From UMGS692 sp963653425 (lineage in GTDB: Bacteria > Bacillota > Clostridia > Christensenellales > CAG-314), in contig CAVJWC010000003.1 in assembly GCA_963653425.1 (NCBI GenBank), forward strand, positions 71,154-135,153: a DNA stretch of 64,000 bases, given 5' to 3'. A program made the translations under genes and the position numbers. Of this stretch, positions 49,502 through 58,145 are shown piece after piece (within the stretch, counting starts at the first letter, position 1; every line of letters begins with the position of its first letter). The notes below the pieces were generated by a model, which did not search any database, was not told the DNA's origin, and saw only the letters and a program-made list of their open reading frames with translations.

Positions 49502-51616
49502 ATGAAAAACACTTTTTCAAGGACTGTTCTCGTAATGTTTCTTGCCGTTTTGCTTATAGCAACCTGCGCATGCAGCTTTACCGAGCAAAAAAGTTACGTC
49601 GGGTCTCTTGCCTATAACCGCGTTTTCAAAAACATAGCGCAGGATATAGATCTGTCCGGCGCAGGAACGACGGCTGAGGCTACGATATCGGAAAACGACG
49701 TAGTTTCCGTTATAGTAGTCGTTGACGGACAATCTCTTGCGGATTCTTATCTTGTGACGGGTTCTTATTCTTCTCTTACAAATTACATTCTTTCTTCCGA
49801 AGGACAAGCCGCGTCTCGGCTCATTACGGCAGAACAAAAAGATATTCTTTCGGAATTCGGAAGATCGGGAATCGATTTCGGTCTTTCTTTGTCTTACAGC
49901 GCGGTAACAAACGCAATTGCGGTTGACGTAAAATACGGCGATATTGAAAAGATACGTAACGTTCACGGCGTAAAAAGTGTTTTCGTTGCTCCCGAATTCA
50001 AAGCTCCGTCGACGGATTTTATCGTTGAATCGGTACAAACGAACGCTCAGGGCGCAGAGCTTTTCGACAGCAACGGCATGCTCGTAAATACATCCGCCTA
50101 CCGCGGTGAAAATATGGTCGTTGCGGTAATAGACACGGGCGTAGATTATAAACACCCCGCCTTTCAGGCAGATCCTTCCGCATATATCTTAACCGAAAAG
50201 GACATAACGTCTCTTTGGCCCTATATGATAGCAAGCACGTTTATCGCCCGTAATCAGCTTATACCCGTAAAAAGCACCATCTTCACGAATAAAGTTCCTT
50301 ACGGCTTCAATTACGCGGACGGAACGCCCTCTCCCATACCTACCTCCGCTTCTTATAACAAAGGTTTCGGACTCGAACACGGCACGCACGTTGCAGGTAT
50401 AATAGCGGGTAATAACGAAGAAATCCGGGGCGCAGCTCCCGAAGCTCAGATTCTTGCAATGAAAGTTGCAAGCAATACGTCGGGTTCGCTTCCCTATACG
50501 GCTATCCTCGCCGCAATAAACGATGCAGCCGTTTTAGGCGCGGACGCTATGAATATGTCTTACGGAAGCGGTTGCGGTCCCGTTACCGAAGAAGGCGCGT
50601 ACGATTATCTTGACGACATATACGAACTTTGCGGAAAAATAGGTATCGCAATGTGCGCCGCTACCGGAAACGACGGCGAAGCCGCTTATATTTCGGGCGG
50701 AAGCTACACCGCAAATCCCGATACGGGCGTTATAGGTTCTCCTTCGTCCTATACTTCGACCTTCTCGGTAGGTTCTTATTCCGCAGGACGCGTTCTTTAT
50801 CTCAAATGCGGGAATAACGATATACAGTATATCAACGCAAGAACTTCCCAAGGCGAAGACCTTGACTTCTCAAAACTCGACGAAACGGGAGAATCCGCCG
50901 AATTCGAATATATCGCGCTCGGACTCGGTCGGGAAAGCGATTACGAGGGAAAGGACGTTTCGGGCAAAATAGCTCTCGTTCAGCGCGGTGAAATAAGTTT
51001 CAGCGAAAAAGCAAAAACAGCCGCCGAGCACGGAGCCAAAGGCGTTATCGTTTACAATAACGAGAAAAACGCTCTCTTCCGCTGTCAGGTGGACGTAACC
51101 GAAATTCCCGTTTGCAGTATAACTATGGAAAACGGTACCGTCCTCGCCTCAGAAAATCAGGGCAAAATCACCGTAAGTAGAAAGTTCTCATATATACCTA
51201 TGAGTTACTTCTCTTCGCAAGGTCCCGTCTCCAACCTCGATATAGGCGTTGACATAGCCGCCCCCGGCGGCAGCATACGTTCTTCCGTTCCTCTTCTTTA
51301 TCAGTCGGCGGAAAAACTCAGCACGCCTTACTCGGTTATGAGCGGAACAAGTATGGCTACCCCCAACCTCACCGCAGTTGCGCTCGTGGTTCGTCAGTAT
51401 CTCAAGGCGAACTTCCCCTATCTTACCAATATAGAAGTTCAACATTGTATTTATAAGCTTCTTATGAGTACGTCGGATATTGCTTACAATACCGACGGCA
51501 CACCCATAACGCCCAGAAAACAAGGTTCGGGTTACGTAAACGTCGAAAAAGCGCTTGCGTCGGAAGCTTATCTCAGCGTAACGGGTTCGGATAAATCCAA
51601 ACTCAACCTCCGATGA
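49502..51616 (+). CDS. Subtilisin-like S8 surface protease, C-terminally truncated by foreign DNA
   Basis: A 704-residue product. It has a signal segment (LVMFLAVLLIATCAC, possible lipobox at Cys 20 or 22), an inhibitor-like propeptide, and an S8 domain with catalytic Asp in VAVIDTGVDYKHPAF (near 210), His in EHGTHVAGIIAG (near 295) and Ser in SGTSMATPNLTAVAL (near 620). A PA domain insertion (GKIALVQRGEISFSEKAKTAAEHGAKGVIVYNN) lies near 490-525, as in lactocepins. It ends abruptly at KSKLNLR, where relatives go on with Fn3-type domains, and the DNA character changes right at the stop. ATG at 49502 follows GGAGG. The protease domain itself looks intact. Confidence 0.85.
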   Translation: MKNTFSRTVLVMFLAVLLIATCACSFTEQKSYVGSLAYNRVFKNIAQDIDLSGAGTTAEATISENDVVSVIVVVDGQSLADSYLVTGSYSSLTNYILSSEGQAASRLITAEQKDILSEFGRSGIDFGLSLSYSAVTNAIAVDVKYGDIEKIRNVHGVKSVFVAPEFKAPSTDFIVESVQTNAQGAELFDSNGMLVNTSAYRGENMVVAVIDTGVDYKHPAFQADPSAYILTEKDITSLWPYMIASTFIARNQLIPVKSTIFTNKVPYGFNYADGTPSPIPTSASYNKGFGLEHGTHVAGIIAGNNEEIRGAAPEAQILAMKVASNTSGSLPYTAILAAINDAAVLGADAMNMSYGSGCGPVTEEGAYDYLDDIYELCGKIGIAMCAATGNDGEAAYISGGSYTANPDTGVIGSPSSYTSTFSVGSYSAGRVLYLKCGNNDIQYINARTSQGEDLDFSKLDETGESAEFEYIALGLGRESDYEGKDVSGKIALVQRGEISFSEKAKTAAEHGAKGVIVYNNEKNALFRCQVDVTEIPVCSITMENGTVLASENQGKITVSRKFSYIPMSYFSSQGPVSNLDIGVDIAAPGGSIRSSVPLLYQSAEKLSTPYSVMSGTSMATPNLTAVALVVRQYLKANFPYLTNIEVQHCIYKLLMSTSDIAYNTDGTPITPRKQGSGYVNVEKALASEAYLSVTGSDKSKLNLR

Positions 51617-52059
51617 ATATTGTCAAGACGGTTTTTCAAATGGAATTGTAAATACTTTGCGAACAAGCCAGCTTTACAAGGACTTTCAGGAAAAACAGGC
51701 TCGAAATCAGGTGAGAAAAATCAATGCTTGCCAGACTCGTAAAGTATCTGCCGTCTGCGCGTATGGATTGCGCCGTTTCGTGATTCACGGTATCGTGCAG
51801 CCGGTGCGCGGCTTCGCGTGACCTTTTACGGTTTGGCTGATTATCGTCCGATTCTGTGAAGTGCAAAGGTGCGTTCTGCATACAGGGCATCGGATGCGGC
51901 GCTCAAAATCGCCAGAAATGAAAAAAGTCCTGTGCCACATTCAATACGCAGCGCAGGATAAAGTTAATTTGGGACTGTCGAAATGGGTGGATTTGTTCAC
52001 AATACTATGCTATAATAAAAATAAAAAGTTCGGCAAATCGGATTTTGTGGAGATATGTG
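51617..52059. other. Non-coding left part of the foreign segment
   Basis: Short frames on both strands (an 84-codon frame on the minus strand and a 48-codon stretch on the plus strand ending at about 51822) show no recognisable family. It may hold decayed gene remains. An extended -10 box (TGCTATAAT, 52008-52016) precedes the HIT gene. Confidence 0.5.
52008..52016 (+). promoter_or_regulatory. Extended -10 promoter element of the HIT gene
   Basis: TGCTATAAT with a weak -35 region. The surrounding ACTATGCTATAA string is repeated in front of the Sel1 gene at 52588-52599. Confidence 0.5.
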
Positions 52060-52515
52060 ATGCGTGACTGCGAATGGTGTGCGTACAAAGAAAACGAGTG
52101 GTTGCTATATCAATCACTGCATTGGTCTGTCTATCTGGCAGATAGACAGGATTATGTTGGAAGATGTATTCTGGTGTTAAATCGGCATTGAGGCAGTCTT
52201 TCAGGATTGGATCGTTCTGAGTGGATGGAATTGAAAACCATTATAGATCGGTTGGAATGGGTTTATAAAGAGGTATTAGGTGCCGAATTATGCAATTGGA
52301 GTTGTCTGCTAAATAACTTTTACAAAGAAGCAGTACCAAACCCGCATTTACATATCCATGTGCGGCCACGATATAAAAATGCCGTTGTGGTAAACAATCA
52401 CGCATACATCGATACAGAATTTGCGCATCACTATGCTCTGAAAAAAGAGAACGTATTACTTGATGATGACAGGCAAATGTTGTATGCACTTATGAAGAAA
52501 TATTTTGTTTTATAA
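52060..52515 (+). pseudogene. HIT-family (HxHxH nucleotide hydrolase/transferase) gene with in-frame TGA
   Basis: Read through the TGA at 52189-52191, the frame gives 151 codons: MRDCEWCAYKENEWLLYQSL at the start, DRQDYVGRCILVLNRH, then TGA, GSLSGLDRSEWMELK, and NWSCLLNNFYKEAVPNPHLHIHVRPRY with the HIT triad. The frame is the same on both sides, so only one codon is affected; related proteins, as I remember them, have Cys or a small residue there. A nonsense mutation (TGT or TGC to TGA) is the simplest explanation. Selenocysteine is a remote alternative. TGGAG precedes the ATG. Confidence 0.75.
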
Positions 52516-52570
52516 ATTCAGATTTATCGAAAATCGACGCAGCTGTTCGGTGTACTCCGGACGACTGCGA

Positions 52571-52599
52571 TTGTGTTTTTAGCGTGACTATGCTATAAC
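52571..52599 (+). promoter_or_regulatory. Promoter of the Sel1-repeat gene
   Basis: TTGTGT (52571-52576) and TATAAC (52594-52599) with a 17-base spacer and TG extension. Confidence 0.6.
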
Positions 52600-52630
52600 G
52601 AAACAAATCGGAATTTGGGGGTATGAATAT

Positions 52631-53020
52631 ATGACAAGTGCGTATTACAAGCCTTGCAAGGAATTAGATATCTGCAATGAGTTGATTGAAAAGTATTGGG
52701 AATCGAAACAATATGACAAGTGCTTTGAAGGACATTTGGTTTTGGCAGAGCAAGGGTATCCCCTGGCTGAATGTCAAATAGGTTATTTCTACTATGATGG
52801 ACTCGGTGTAGAAAAGGACTTGGAAAAGGCATTGTATTGGACTCGCCGTGCCGCTGAGCATGGTGATAGAGATGGACAATGTAATTTGGCATGGTTTTAT
52901 GAAGATGCAATCGGAGTGGAGCGAGACATAGAACAGGCCAAGCATTGGTATCGGCTTGCGGCACTGCAAGACCATGATTTGGCAATCGAGAAGTGCAAAG
53001 AACTTGGAGTTGCATTGTAA
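52631..53020 (+). CDS. Sel1-repeat (tetratricopeptide-like) protein
   Basis: A 129-residue protein. Two to three Sel1 units are visible: CQIGYFYYDGLGVEKDLEKALYWTRRAAEHGDRDGQCNLAWFYEDAIGVERDIEQAKHWYRLAALQDH. Such repeats mediate protein-protein contacts. No signal peptide, so cytoplasmic. ATG follows a GGGGG-rich stretch. Base composition differs from flanking host genes and the gene stands alone with its own promoter inside the foreign segment. A specific role cannot be given. Confidence 0.85.
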   Translation: MTSAYYKPCKELDICNELIEKYWESKQYDKCFEGHLVLAEQGYPLAECQIGYFYYDGLGVEKDLEKALYWTRRAAEHGDRDGQCNLAWFYEDAIGVERDIEQAKHWYRLAALQDHDLAIEKCKELGVAL

Positions 53021-53173
53021 TCTATCTGAACGGGCTTAATGTTGTGGCAACGCTATGGCAACAAAAAATCAGATAGCCCATGTTACCTGAATAATGAAAT
53101 CAATACAAATAATCTGCGCTAAATCCCATAAGCAAACCTGTTTAGAATAGGCTTGACGGGAGCGAGGTGTTTT

Positions 53174-53725
53174 ATGAAACTATTATTTATAATTGGCGAT
53201 GCTGCTGTTGGGAAAATGACAGTTGGTCAGGAACTGATGAAAACAACGGATTTAAGGCTCTTTCACAATCACATGACCATCGAGCCAGTGATAGAGATTT
53301 TCGGTAGATACGACGGAAAGACAATCTCAGAAATACGTGACACTATTTTCAAGAACTATGCAGCTTCCGATAACTATGGGATGATTTTTACAATGATGAT
53401 GGATTTTGATCTGCCGTCAGAATGGGAGTATCTGGAGCATGTCAAAGGTATATTTGAACCATACGGAACTGATTTTTATTATGTTGAACTGATCGCTCCA
53501 CAAGAGATAAGACTGAAAAGGAATATTTCTGAGAACAGACTGAAAAATAAAGCTTCCAAAAGAGATATAGAGACTTCAAATCAGCGTTTAATCAATGATG
53601 ACAAAAACCACAGGTGTGTTAGTTATGAAGGCGAAATTCCTTTTGATAACTACCTAAGGATTGATAATTCTGATATGGAACCTGAGGAAGTTGCAAGATT
53701 GATTAAGGAAACCTTCAATCTATAA
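53174..53725 (+). CDS. P-loop kinase-like / AAA-family protein
   Basis: A 183-residue protein starting MKLLFIIGDAAVGKMTVGQE. The P-loop GDAAVGKM has Met in place of Ser/Thr after Lys, with Thr next, as in a known family of small AAA/shikimate-kinase-like proteins with GPQAVGKMT. Later HNHMTIEPVIEIFG, EWEYLEHVKGIFEPYGTDFYYVELIA and an Arg-rich lid (EIRLKRNISENRLKNKASKRDIE) fit a nucleotide-kinase-like fold. Substrate unknown. ATG at 53174 follows GAGGTG. AT-rich codon use marks it as foreign. It ends in a hairpin shared with the convergent remnant. Confidence 0.82.
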   Translation: MKLLFIIGDAAVGKMTVGQELMKTTDLRLFHNHMTIEPVIEIFGRYDGKTISEIRDTIFKNYAASDNYGMIFTMMMDFDLPSEWEYLEHVKGIFEPYGTDFYYVELIAPQEIRLKRNISENRLKNKASKRDIETSNQRLINDDKNHRCVSYEGEIPFDNYLRIDNSDMEPEEVARLIKETFNL

Positions 53726-53761
53726 CTTCCAGTTTACAACCTTCTACCTGAAAACGTAAAG

Positions 53762-53804
53762 ACACCCCGCACCATGCGTCATGTAAACGCACGGTGTGGG
53801 GTGT
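53762..53804. terminator. Long hairpin between convergent foreign genes
   Basis: ACACCCCGCACCATGCGT (53762-53779) pairs with ACGCACGGTGTGGGGTGT (53787-53804) with a few G-T pairs. It is suited to stop transcription from both sides. Confidence 0.75.
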
Positions 53805-53812
53805 TCGTTCTG

Positions 53813-54122
53813 TTATGCAACTTTCGTCAGATACACGATCCCGGCGGCTAAATCCACACGGTCAACGTCATATCCGGCGTTGTAGATGGTATTGGAAAGC
53901 GGTCTGTCCTGCGCCGGGTACCAGTAGGAAGCATACTTGTACGCCGACTTGCAGAGCGGCTTGCCGGTCAGTTCCTCCACCTTGGAGAACGACAGCGCAA
54001 TCGCTGCGTCTGTCTGCGCGGAGAGATAGTCCCCAATGGGTGCAAAGCTGGAATTGCTGGCAACATGAAGCGTATTCGGGGCTTCCGGTGCGGCTTCCGT
54101 TTCTTCCTCCGGCAGCGTCACC
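53813..54122 (-). pseudogene. C-terminal remnant of a DUF7662-like protein
   Basis: The last about 100 codons of a gene, reading (from 54122) EVTLPEEETEAAPEAP, then FAPIGDYLSAQTDAAIALSFSKVEELTGKPLCKSAYKYASYWYPAQ and ending DVDRVDLAAGIVYLTKVA. The pattern YL...LSF.KVEE..G.PL..SA.K...YW resembles DUF7662 domains. The 5' part is lost at the junction with host DNA; beyond it the frame runs into the reverse of the leucine-rich-repeat gene. GC-rich compared with the neighbouring foreign genes, suggesting a different donor. Confidence 0.6.
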
Positions 54123-55055
54123 TCTCTTAAAGCTATAAACTTTGCGGAAGGCAACAAGGCTTTCGCTTCGGAAGACGGCGTAATTTACAACGGCGATAAA
54201 ACCGAACTTCTGCTGTACCCCATAGCAAAAGACGACGCGGAATACACCGTTCCCGAAACGATAACTTACATTCCCGACGAACTCTTCAAAAACAACAGTT
54301 TCCTTAAAACGATAACCATGAACGGCGTTACCGAAATCGGAAGCATGGCTTTTGCGGGTTCCGCAATCGAAACCGTAAACGCAGAGTCTCTTAAAATACT
54401 CGGTTCGGGCGCGTTTATGGAAGCTTTATCAATCAAAAACGTACCTACGGAACAAATCTCGCAGTTCGGAACTATGGCTTTCGCTGGTTCTTCCATAACG
54501 AACGTCGTTCTTCGCGACGCGGAAATGATGGACGCAGAAGTTTTCGCTTACTGCAAAAATATCGATACAGTAAAAATTCAGGCTGAATGCTGTTCTTTCG
54601 ATATAGCCAACGCATTCTTCGAAGCAAGCTATAATTCAATCTTCGTTTCTCCCGAAAACGCTAACTTCGTTTCCGAAAACGGATTCCTTTACTCTAAAAA
54701 CAAGGACGTTCTGTTCGTTTATACGGGAAGCGAAGAAAACGTAATAATAGCCGTCGGCGTTAAAAAGATATCCGATAAAGCCTTCTTCGGAAATAAATCC
54801 GTGAAGAAAGTTGTCTTCCCCGAAACTCTTGAAATTATCGGAAACGACGCGTTTGCGGGTTGCGACAAACTCGAAACCGTCGAATTCAGATCGGTTAAAG
54901 CTCCGCGCCTGCTCAACTATGCAGTCGACGGAAAAATAACCTACAATAACTTCGGCGGCAAAAAGCTCAACGTTATCCATAACGGCGACAGGACTTTCAA
55001 AACAGTCGTCTGGGCGTCGATTTGTCTCGATACTTCCTGGTGGCCCTATAAATAA
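54123..55055 (+). pseudogene. Orphaned C-terminal end of a leucine-rich-repeat (BspA-like) surface protein
   Basis: An open frame without its own start, beginning SLKAINFAEGNKAFASEDGV and continuing with LRR_5-type repeats: TYIPDELFKNNSFLKTITMNG, EIGSMAFAGSAIETV, KKISDKAFFGNKSVKKVVFPETLEIIGNDAFAGCDKLETVEF, ending VVWASICLDTSWWPYK. Codon use is that of the host. It probably was the C-terminal part of the same protein as the S8 protease at 49502, since both lie in the same direction on the two sides of foreign DNA. An internal ATG at 54318 has no clear ribosome binding site. Confidence 0.75.
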
Positions 55056-55084
55056 CTCCTCAGTCGTTTTAAGCCACAACGAAT

Positions 55085-55153
55085 GGCTTATAGAGACTAA
55101 GTCTTTATAAGCCGAAAAAGCGTAGCTACCGATTAAAGCAGCTACGCTTTTTT
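55085..55153 (+). terminator. Hairpin and strong terminator after the leucine-rich-repeat gene end
   Basis: First a perfect-looking hairpin with arms GGCTTATA and TATAAGCC (55085-55113), then GCGTAGCT (55120-55127) pairing with AGCTACGC (55140-55147) and six T (55148-55153). Confidence 0.88.
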
Positions 55154-55397
55154 ACCGTTAAAATGCGCTGTGTTTTACGCTTTTTCTTGTGTGGGTTTTA
55201 TAGTTTTCTCACGAATTCAGACGCATTTAAGGCGGTAAAACGTCGCGTTAAAACTCTATCGATAACGAAATAAAAGCCAATAAAAAAGGACCGCGTTCGG
55301 GCGATCCTTTTTATGGTTTTAAGTTCAGGGTTATTGAACTAAGTTTTTAATTCCGAGCTTGTTTTCCGTTACGCGTTGCCGAGTTTTCCGTTACGCG
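55154..55397. other. Intergenic region between convergent units
   Basis: Contains the terminator at 55281-55312 and a direct repeat TTTTCCGTTACGCGTT at about 55362-55398. No gene. Confidence 0.6.
55281..55312. terminator. Terminator of the P-type ATPase transcript (bidirectional)
   Basis: AAAAAGGA (55283-55290) pairs with TCCTTTTT (55305-55312), with inner GC pairs; T-runs follow in both directions. It lies about 85 bases after the ATPase stop. Confidence 0.8.
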
Positions 55398-58061
55398 TTA
55401 CTGCGCGGAGACGGCTTTTTTAGCGTGGGCGGCGCGCTGGATGAGTTTTACGAGTTCCACGATGGGAATAACCGCAATTGCAAGTCCCATTGCCACGGCG
55501 TATTCGAGAAGGCTTATGTGTTCGAACTCAAAGGCGTTTGCGAGAGGTTCGATATATATTACCGCAGAGGTAAGAATAAGCGAGCCTACCATAGACAGCC
55601 AGAGAACGACGTTCTGCTTTTTAAGCGTAAATATAGAGCCGTGTTGCGATCTCATATTGAACGCGTGGAAGATTTCCGCCATACTCATTGTGAGGAACGC
55701 CATAGTGATACCGTCGGGACTGTCCACTATTTCCCATCTGCCCGCTTCGATATAGTGACCTACGAAGTAAGCCAGAATGGTAAGCGCGGAAATCAGAATG
55801 CCCTGATAGATAAGGTTAAAGCCCATACCGCCCGCAAAGATACCGTCTTTGCTGTCGCGCGGTTTTCTTAACATAAGGTCGTCTTCCGCAGGTTCCACGC
55901 CGAGAGCAAGCGCGGGAAAAGCGTCGGTTATAAGGTTAATCCAAAGAAGATGGACGGGTTTGAGAATGGTAAATCCGAGGAGCGTAGCAACGAATATGCT
56001 TATAACTTCGGACATATTGCTGGAAAGAAGGAACTGAATGGACTTTCTTACGTTGTCGTAAATTCTTCTGCCCTCTTCCACTGCGGAAACTATGGTTGCG
56101 AAGTTGTCGTCGGCAAGAACCATATCGGCAACGTCTTTGGTTACGTCGGTACCCGTTATACCCATACCGATACCTATATCGGCAGCCTTTATACTGGGAG
56201 CGTCGTTTACGCCGTCGCCCGTCATTGCGGTAACTTTACCGAGCGACTTCCAGGCGTTGACTATACGCACTTTATGTTCGGGCTGAACTCTTGCGAAAAC
56301 GCTTACGTCTTTGATAAGCGCGGGAAGATTTTCGTCCGAAACGTCGTCGAGAACGCTACCCGTTACAGCCTGACTTCTGTCGGTGATAATACCGAGTTCC
56401 TTGGCTATAGCAACAGCCGTATCGAGGTGGTCGCCCGTAATCATAACCACTCTTATGCCGGCGGCTTTACATTCGTCGATAGCGGGTTTGACTTCCGGTC
56501 TTACGGGGTCGATCATACCCATAAGTCCCACGAAAATCATATCGTTTTCAAGCTCTTTTGCTTCGAAGGACCTAGGCAGAGTCTGATATTCCTTATAAGC
56601 CGCGCCGAGAACTCTCAGTGCGTCGTCTGCCATGGCTTTATTCTGCGAAAGAATCTCTTTTCTTACGCTTTCGGTAAGTTCGACTTTCTGTCCGCCGAGA
56701 AGAGCGTATTTGCAACATTTAAGAAGTTCGTCGGGCGCGCCCTTGGTATACTGAACGAAAACGTTGCCGTTTCTGTGGACGGTACTCATCATCTTACGCA
56801 TGGAATCGAAGGGAGCTTCGCCCGTTCTGGGTTGACGCAGTTCGAGATCCTGTTTTCTCCAACCGTTCTTATAGGCGTAATTAACGAGAGCCGCTTCGGT
56901 AGGTTCGCCCTTGGCGTCGTTGCTTTCGTCGAGTTCGGCGTCCGAACACAGAGCCATTGCCCTGCAAAGAAGTTCAAGGTCGTCGCCGTAATGACGAACG
57001 ACGGTCATTTTGTTCTGAGTGAGCGTACCCGTTTTATCCGAACAGATAACCTGAGCGCAACCCAGCGTTTCTACGGCTGTAAGTCTTCTTATTACGGCGT
57101 TCCTCTTGGACATTCTCGTAACGCCCATGGAAAGAACGATGGTTACTACCGTTGCAAGTCCTTCGGGGATTGCCGCTACGGCAAGCGAAACGGCTACCAT
57201 AAAGGTATCGAGTACGAAGTGTTTATCTATGCCCGTTCCCGAAGCCGAAGCCGTGATGAGATTGAAAATGAAAATAAATACGCAGATACCTACGACCGCA
57301 AAGGAAAGTATCTTGGAGAGCTGACCGAGTTTCTTCTGAAGAGGAGTGTCTTCGTCTTTTGCCTGAGAAAGAGCTTCGGCGATTTTACCCATCTCGGTAT
57401 CCATACCCGTGGCTGTGATTACCGCAAGACCTCTGCCGTAAACCACGGTACTGCCCATATATACCATATTCTTTCTGTCGCCCAGAGGAATATCCTTCTG
57501 TCCTTTGAGTTCGAGAGCTTCCGACTGTTTAAGGGAAGGAACGCTTTCGCCCGTAAGAGCGGCTTCCTCTACCTTCATACTGGCGCATTCTATTATTCTC
57601 GCGTCCGCGGGAACGGAATCGCCCGCTTCGAGTACGATAACGTCGCCGACTACGAGGTCTTTGCTTTTTATGACTTCGCGTTTTCCGTTACGGATAACTT
57701 TACTCGTGGCAGCCGTCATCTCCTGCAGGGCTTCTATGGCTTTTTCGGCTTTGTTTTCCTGAATAACGCCCAGAACGGCGTTAAGCAGAACAACGAAAAC
57801 TATTATGATAACGTCGGCGAACGAGTCTTTCTCTATAACCGCCATTATGCCCGAAACTGCGGCTGCGGCTATAAGAATAATAATCATCGGATCGGCAAGC
57901 TGTTTCAGAAACTTAACGAAAGTAGACGTTTTCTTGGCTTCTTTAAGCTTGTTTTCTCCGTTTTTCAAAAGGCGTTCGGACGCTTCGCTCTGAGAAAGTC
58001 CTTCGTGCGAAGATTTGACTTCGTCAAAAACGCCGTTTACGTCGCTCAGATAGTGTTTCAA
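55398..58061 (-). CDS. P-type ATPase, calcium-type (P2A) cation pump
   Basis: An 887-residue pump. Features: DPMIIILIAAAAVSGIM (helix M1-2), LTGESVPSLKQ (actuator, near 170), AAIPEGLATVVTIVLSMG (M4 ion site, near 300), phosphorylation motif CSDKTGTLTQNKM (near 340), KGAPDELLKCC (nucleotide site), and TGDGVNDAPSIKAADIGIGMG (near 605), with six C-terminal helices. The PEGL motif is that of Ca2+/Mn2+ pumps. I chose TTG at 58061 because GGAGG lies six bases upstream; the longer frame crosses that site. It follows the CNNM gene behind a candidate manganese riboswitch, so manganese export is a reasonable alternative to calcium. Confidence 0.93.
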   Translation of the reverse strand: MKHYLSDVNGVFDEVKSSHEGLSQSEASERLLKNGENKLKEAKKTSTFVKFLKQLADPMIIILIAAAAVSGIMAVIEKDSFADVIIIVFVVLLNAVLGVIQENKAEKAIEALQEMTAATSKVIRNGKREVIKSKDLVVGDVIVLEAGDSVPADARIIECASMKVEEAALTGESVPSLKQSEALELKGQKDIPLGDRKNMVYMGSTVVYGRGLAVITATGMDTEMGKIAEALSQAKDEDTPLQKKLGQLSKILSFAVVGICVFIFIFNLITASASGTGIDKHFVLDTFMVAVSLAVAAIPEGLATVVTIVLSMGVTRMSKRNAVIRRLTAVETLGCAQVICSDKTGTLTQNKMTVVRHYGDDLELLCRAMALCSDAELDESNDAKGEPTEAALVNYAYKNGWRKQDLELRQPRTGEAPFDSMRKMMSTVHRNGNVFVQYTKGAPDELLKCCKYALLGGQKVELTESVRKEILSQNKAMADDALRVLGAAYKEYQTLPRSFEAKELENDMIFVGLMGMIDPVRPEVKPAIDECKAAGIRVVMITGDHLDTAVAIAKELGIITDRSQAVTGSVLDDVSDENLPALIKDVSVFARVQPEHKVRIVNAWKSLGKVTAMTGDGVNDAPSIKAADIGIGMGITGTDVTKDVADMVLADDNFATIVSAVEEGRRIYDNVRKSIQFLLSSNMSEVISIFVATLLGFTILKPVHLLWINLITDAFPALALGVEPAEDDLMLRKPRDSKDGIFAGGMGFNLIYQGILISALTILAYFVGHYIEAGRWEIVDSPDGITMAFLTMSMAEIFHAFNMRSQHGSIFTLKKQNVVLWLSMVGSLILTSAVIYIEPLANAFEFEHISLLEYAVAMGLAIAVIPIVELVKLIQRAAHAKKAVSAQ

Positions 58062-58145
58062 ATTATACCTCCGTTTTTTGCGGTGACTGTTTATCCGCTT
58101 TTTTGCGGGCAACCGATTGTCCGCGTGAAAGGCGACTTTCCCGCT

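Larger units (their letters stand above)
51614..54122. mobile_element. Foreign 2.5-kb segment splitting a surface-protein gene
   Basis: From 51614 base and codon use change (TTT, ATA, AGA and GAT become common) and at about 54122 host-like coding resumes in the middle of a leucine-rich-repeat protein. Inside are a HIT gene with TGA, a Sel1 gene, a P-loop gene and a DUF7662-like remnant cut at 54122. No transposase, terminal inverted repeats or target duplication is visible. Exact ends are good to a few bases. It may be a mosaic insertion with deletion of host sequence, or an assembly chimera. Confidence 0.65.

Noticed and set aside
51636..51890. 84-codon minus-strand frame at the left of the foreign segment, considered as a transposase fragment.
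   Set aside because: No transposase or recombinase motif is visible and the composition is not clearly coding.
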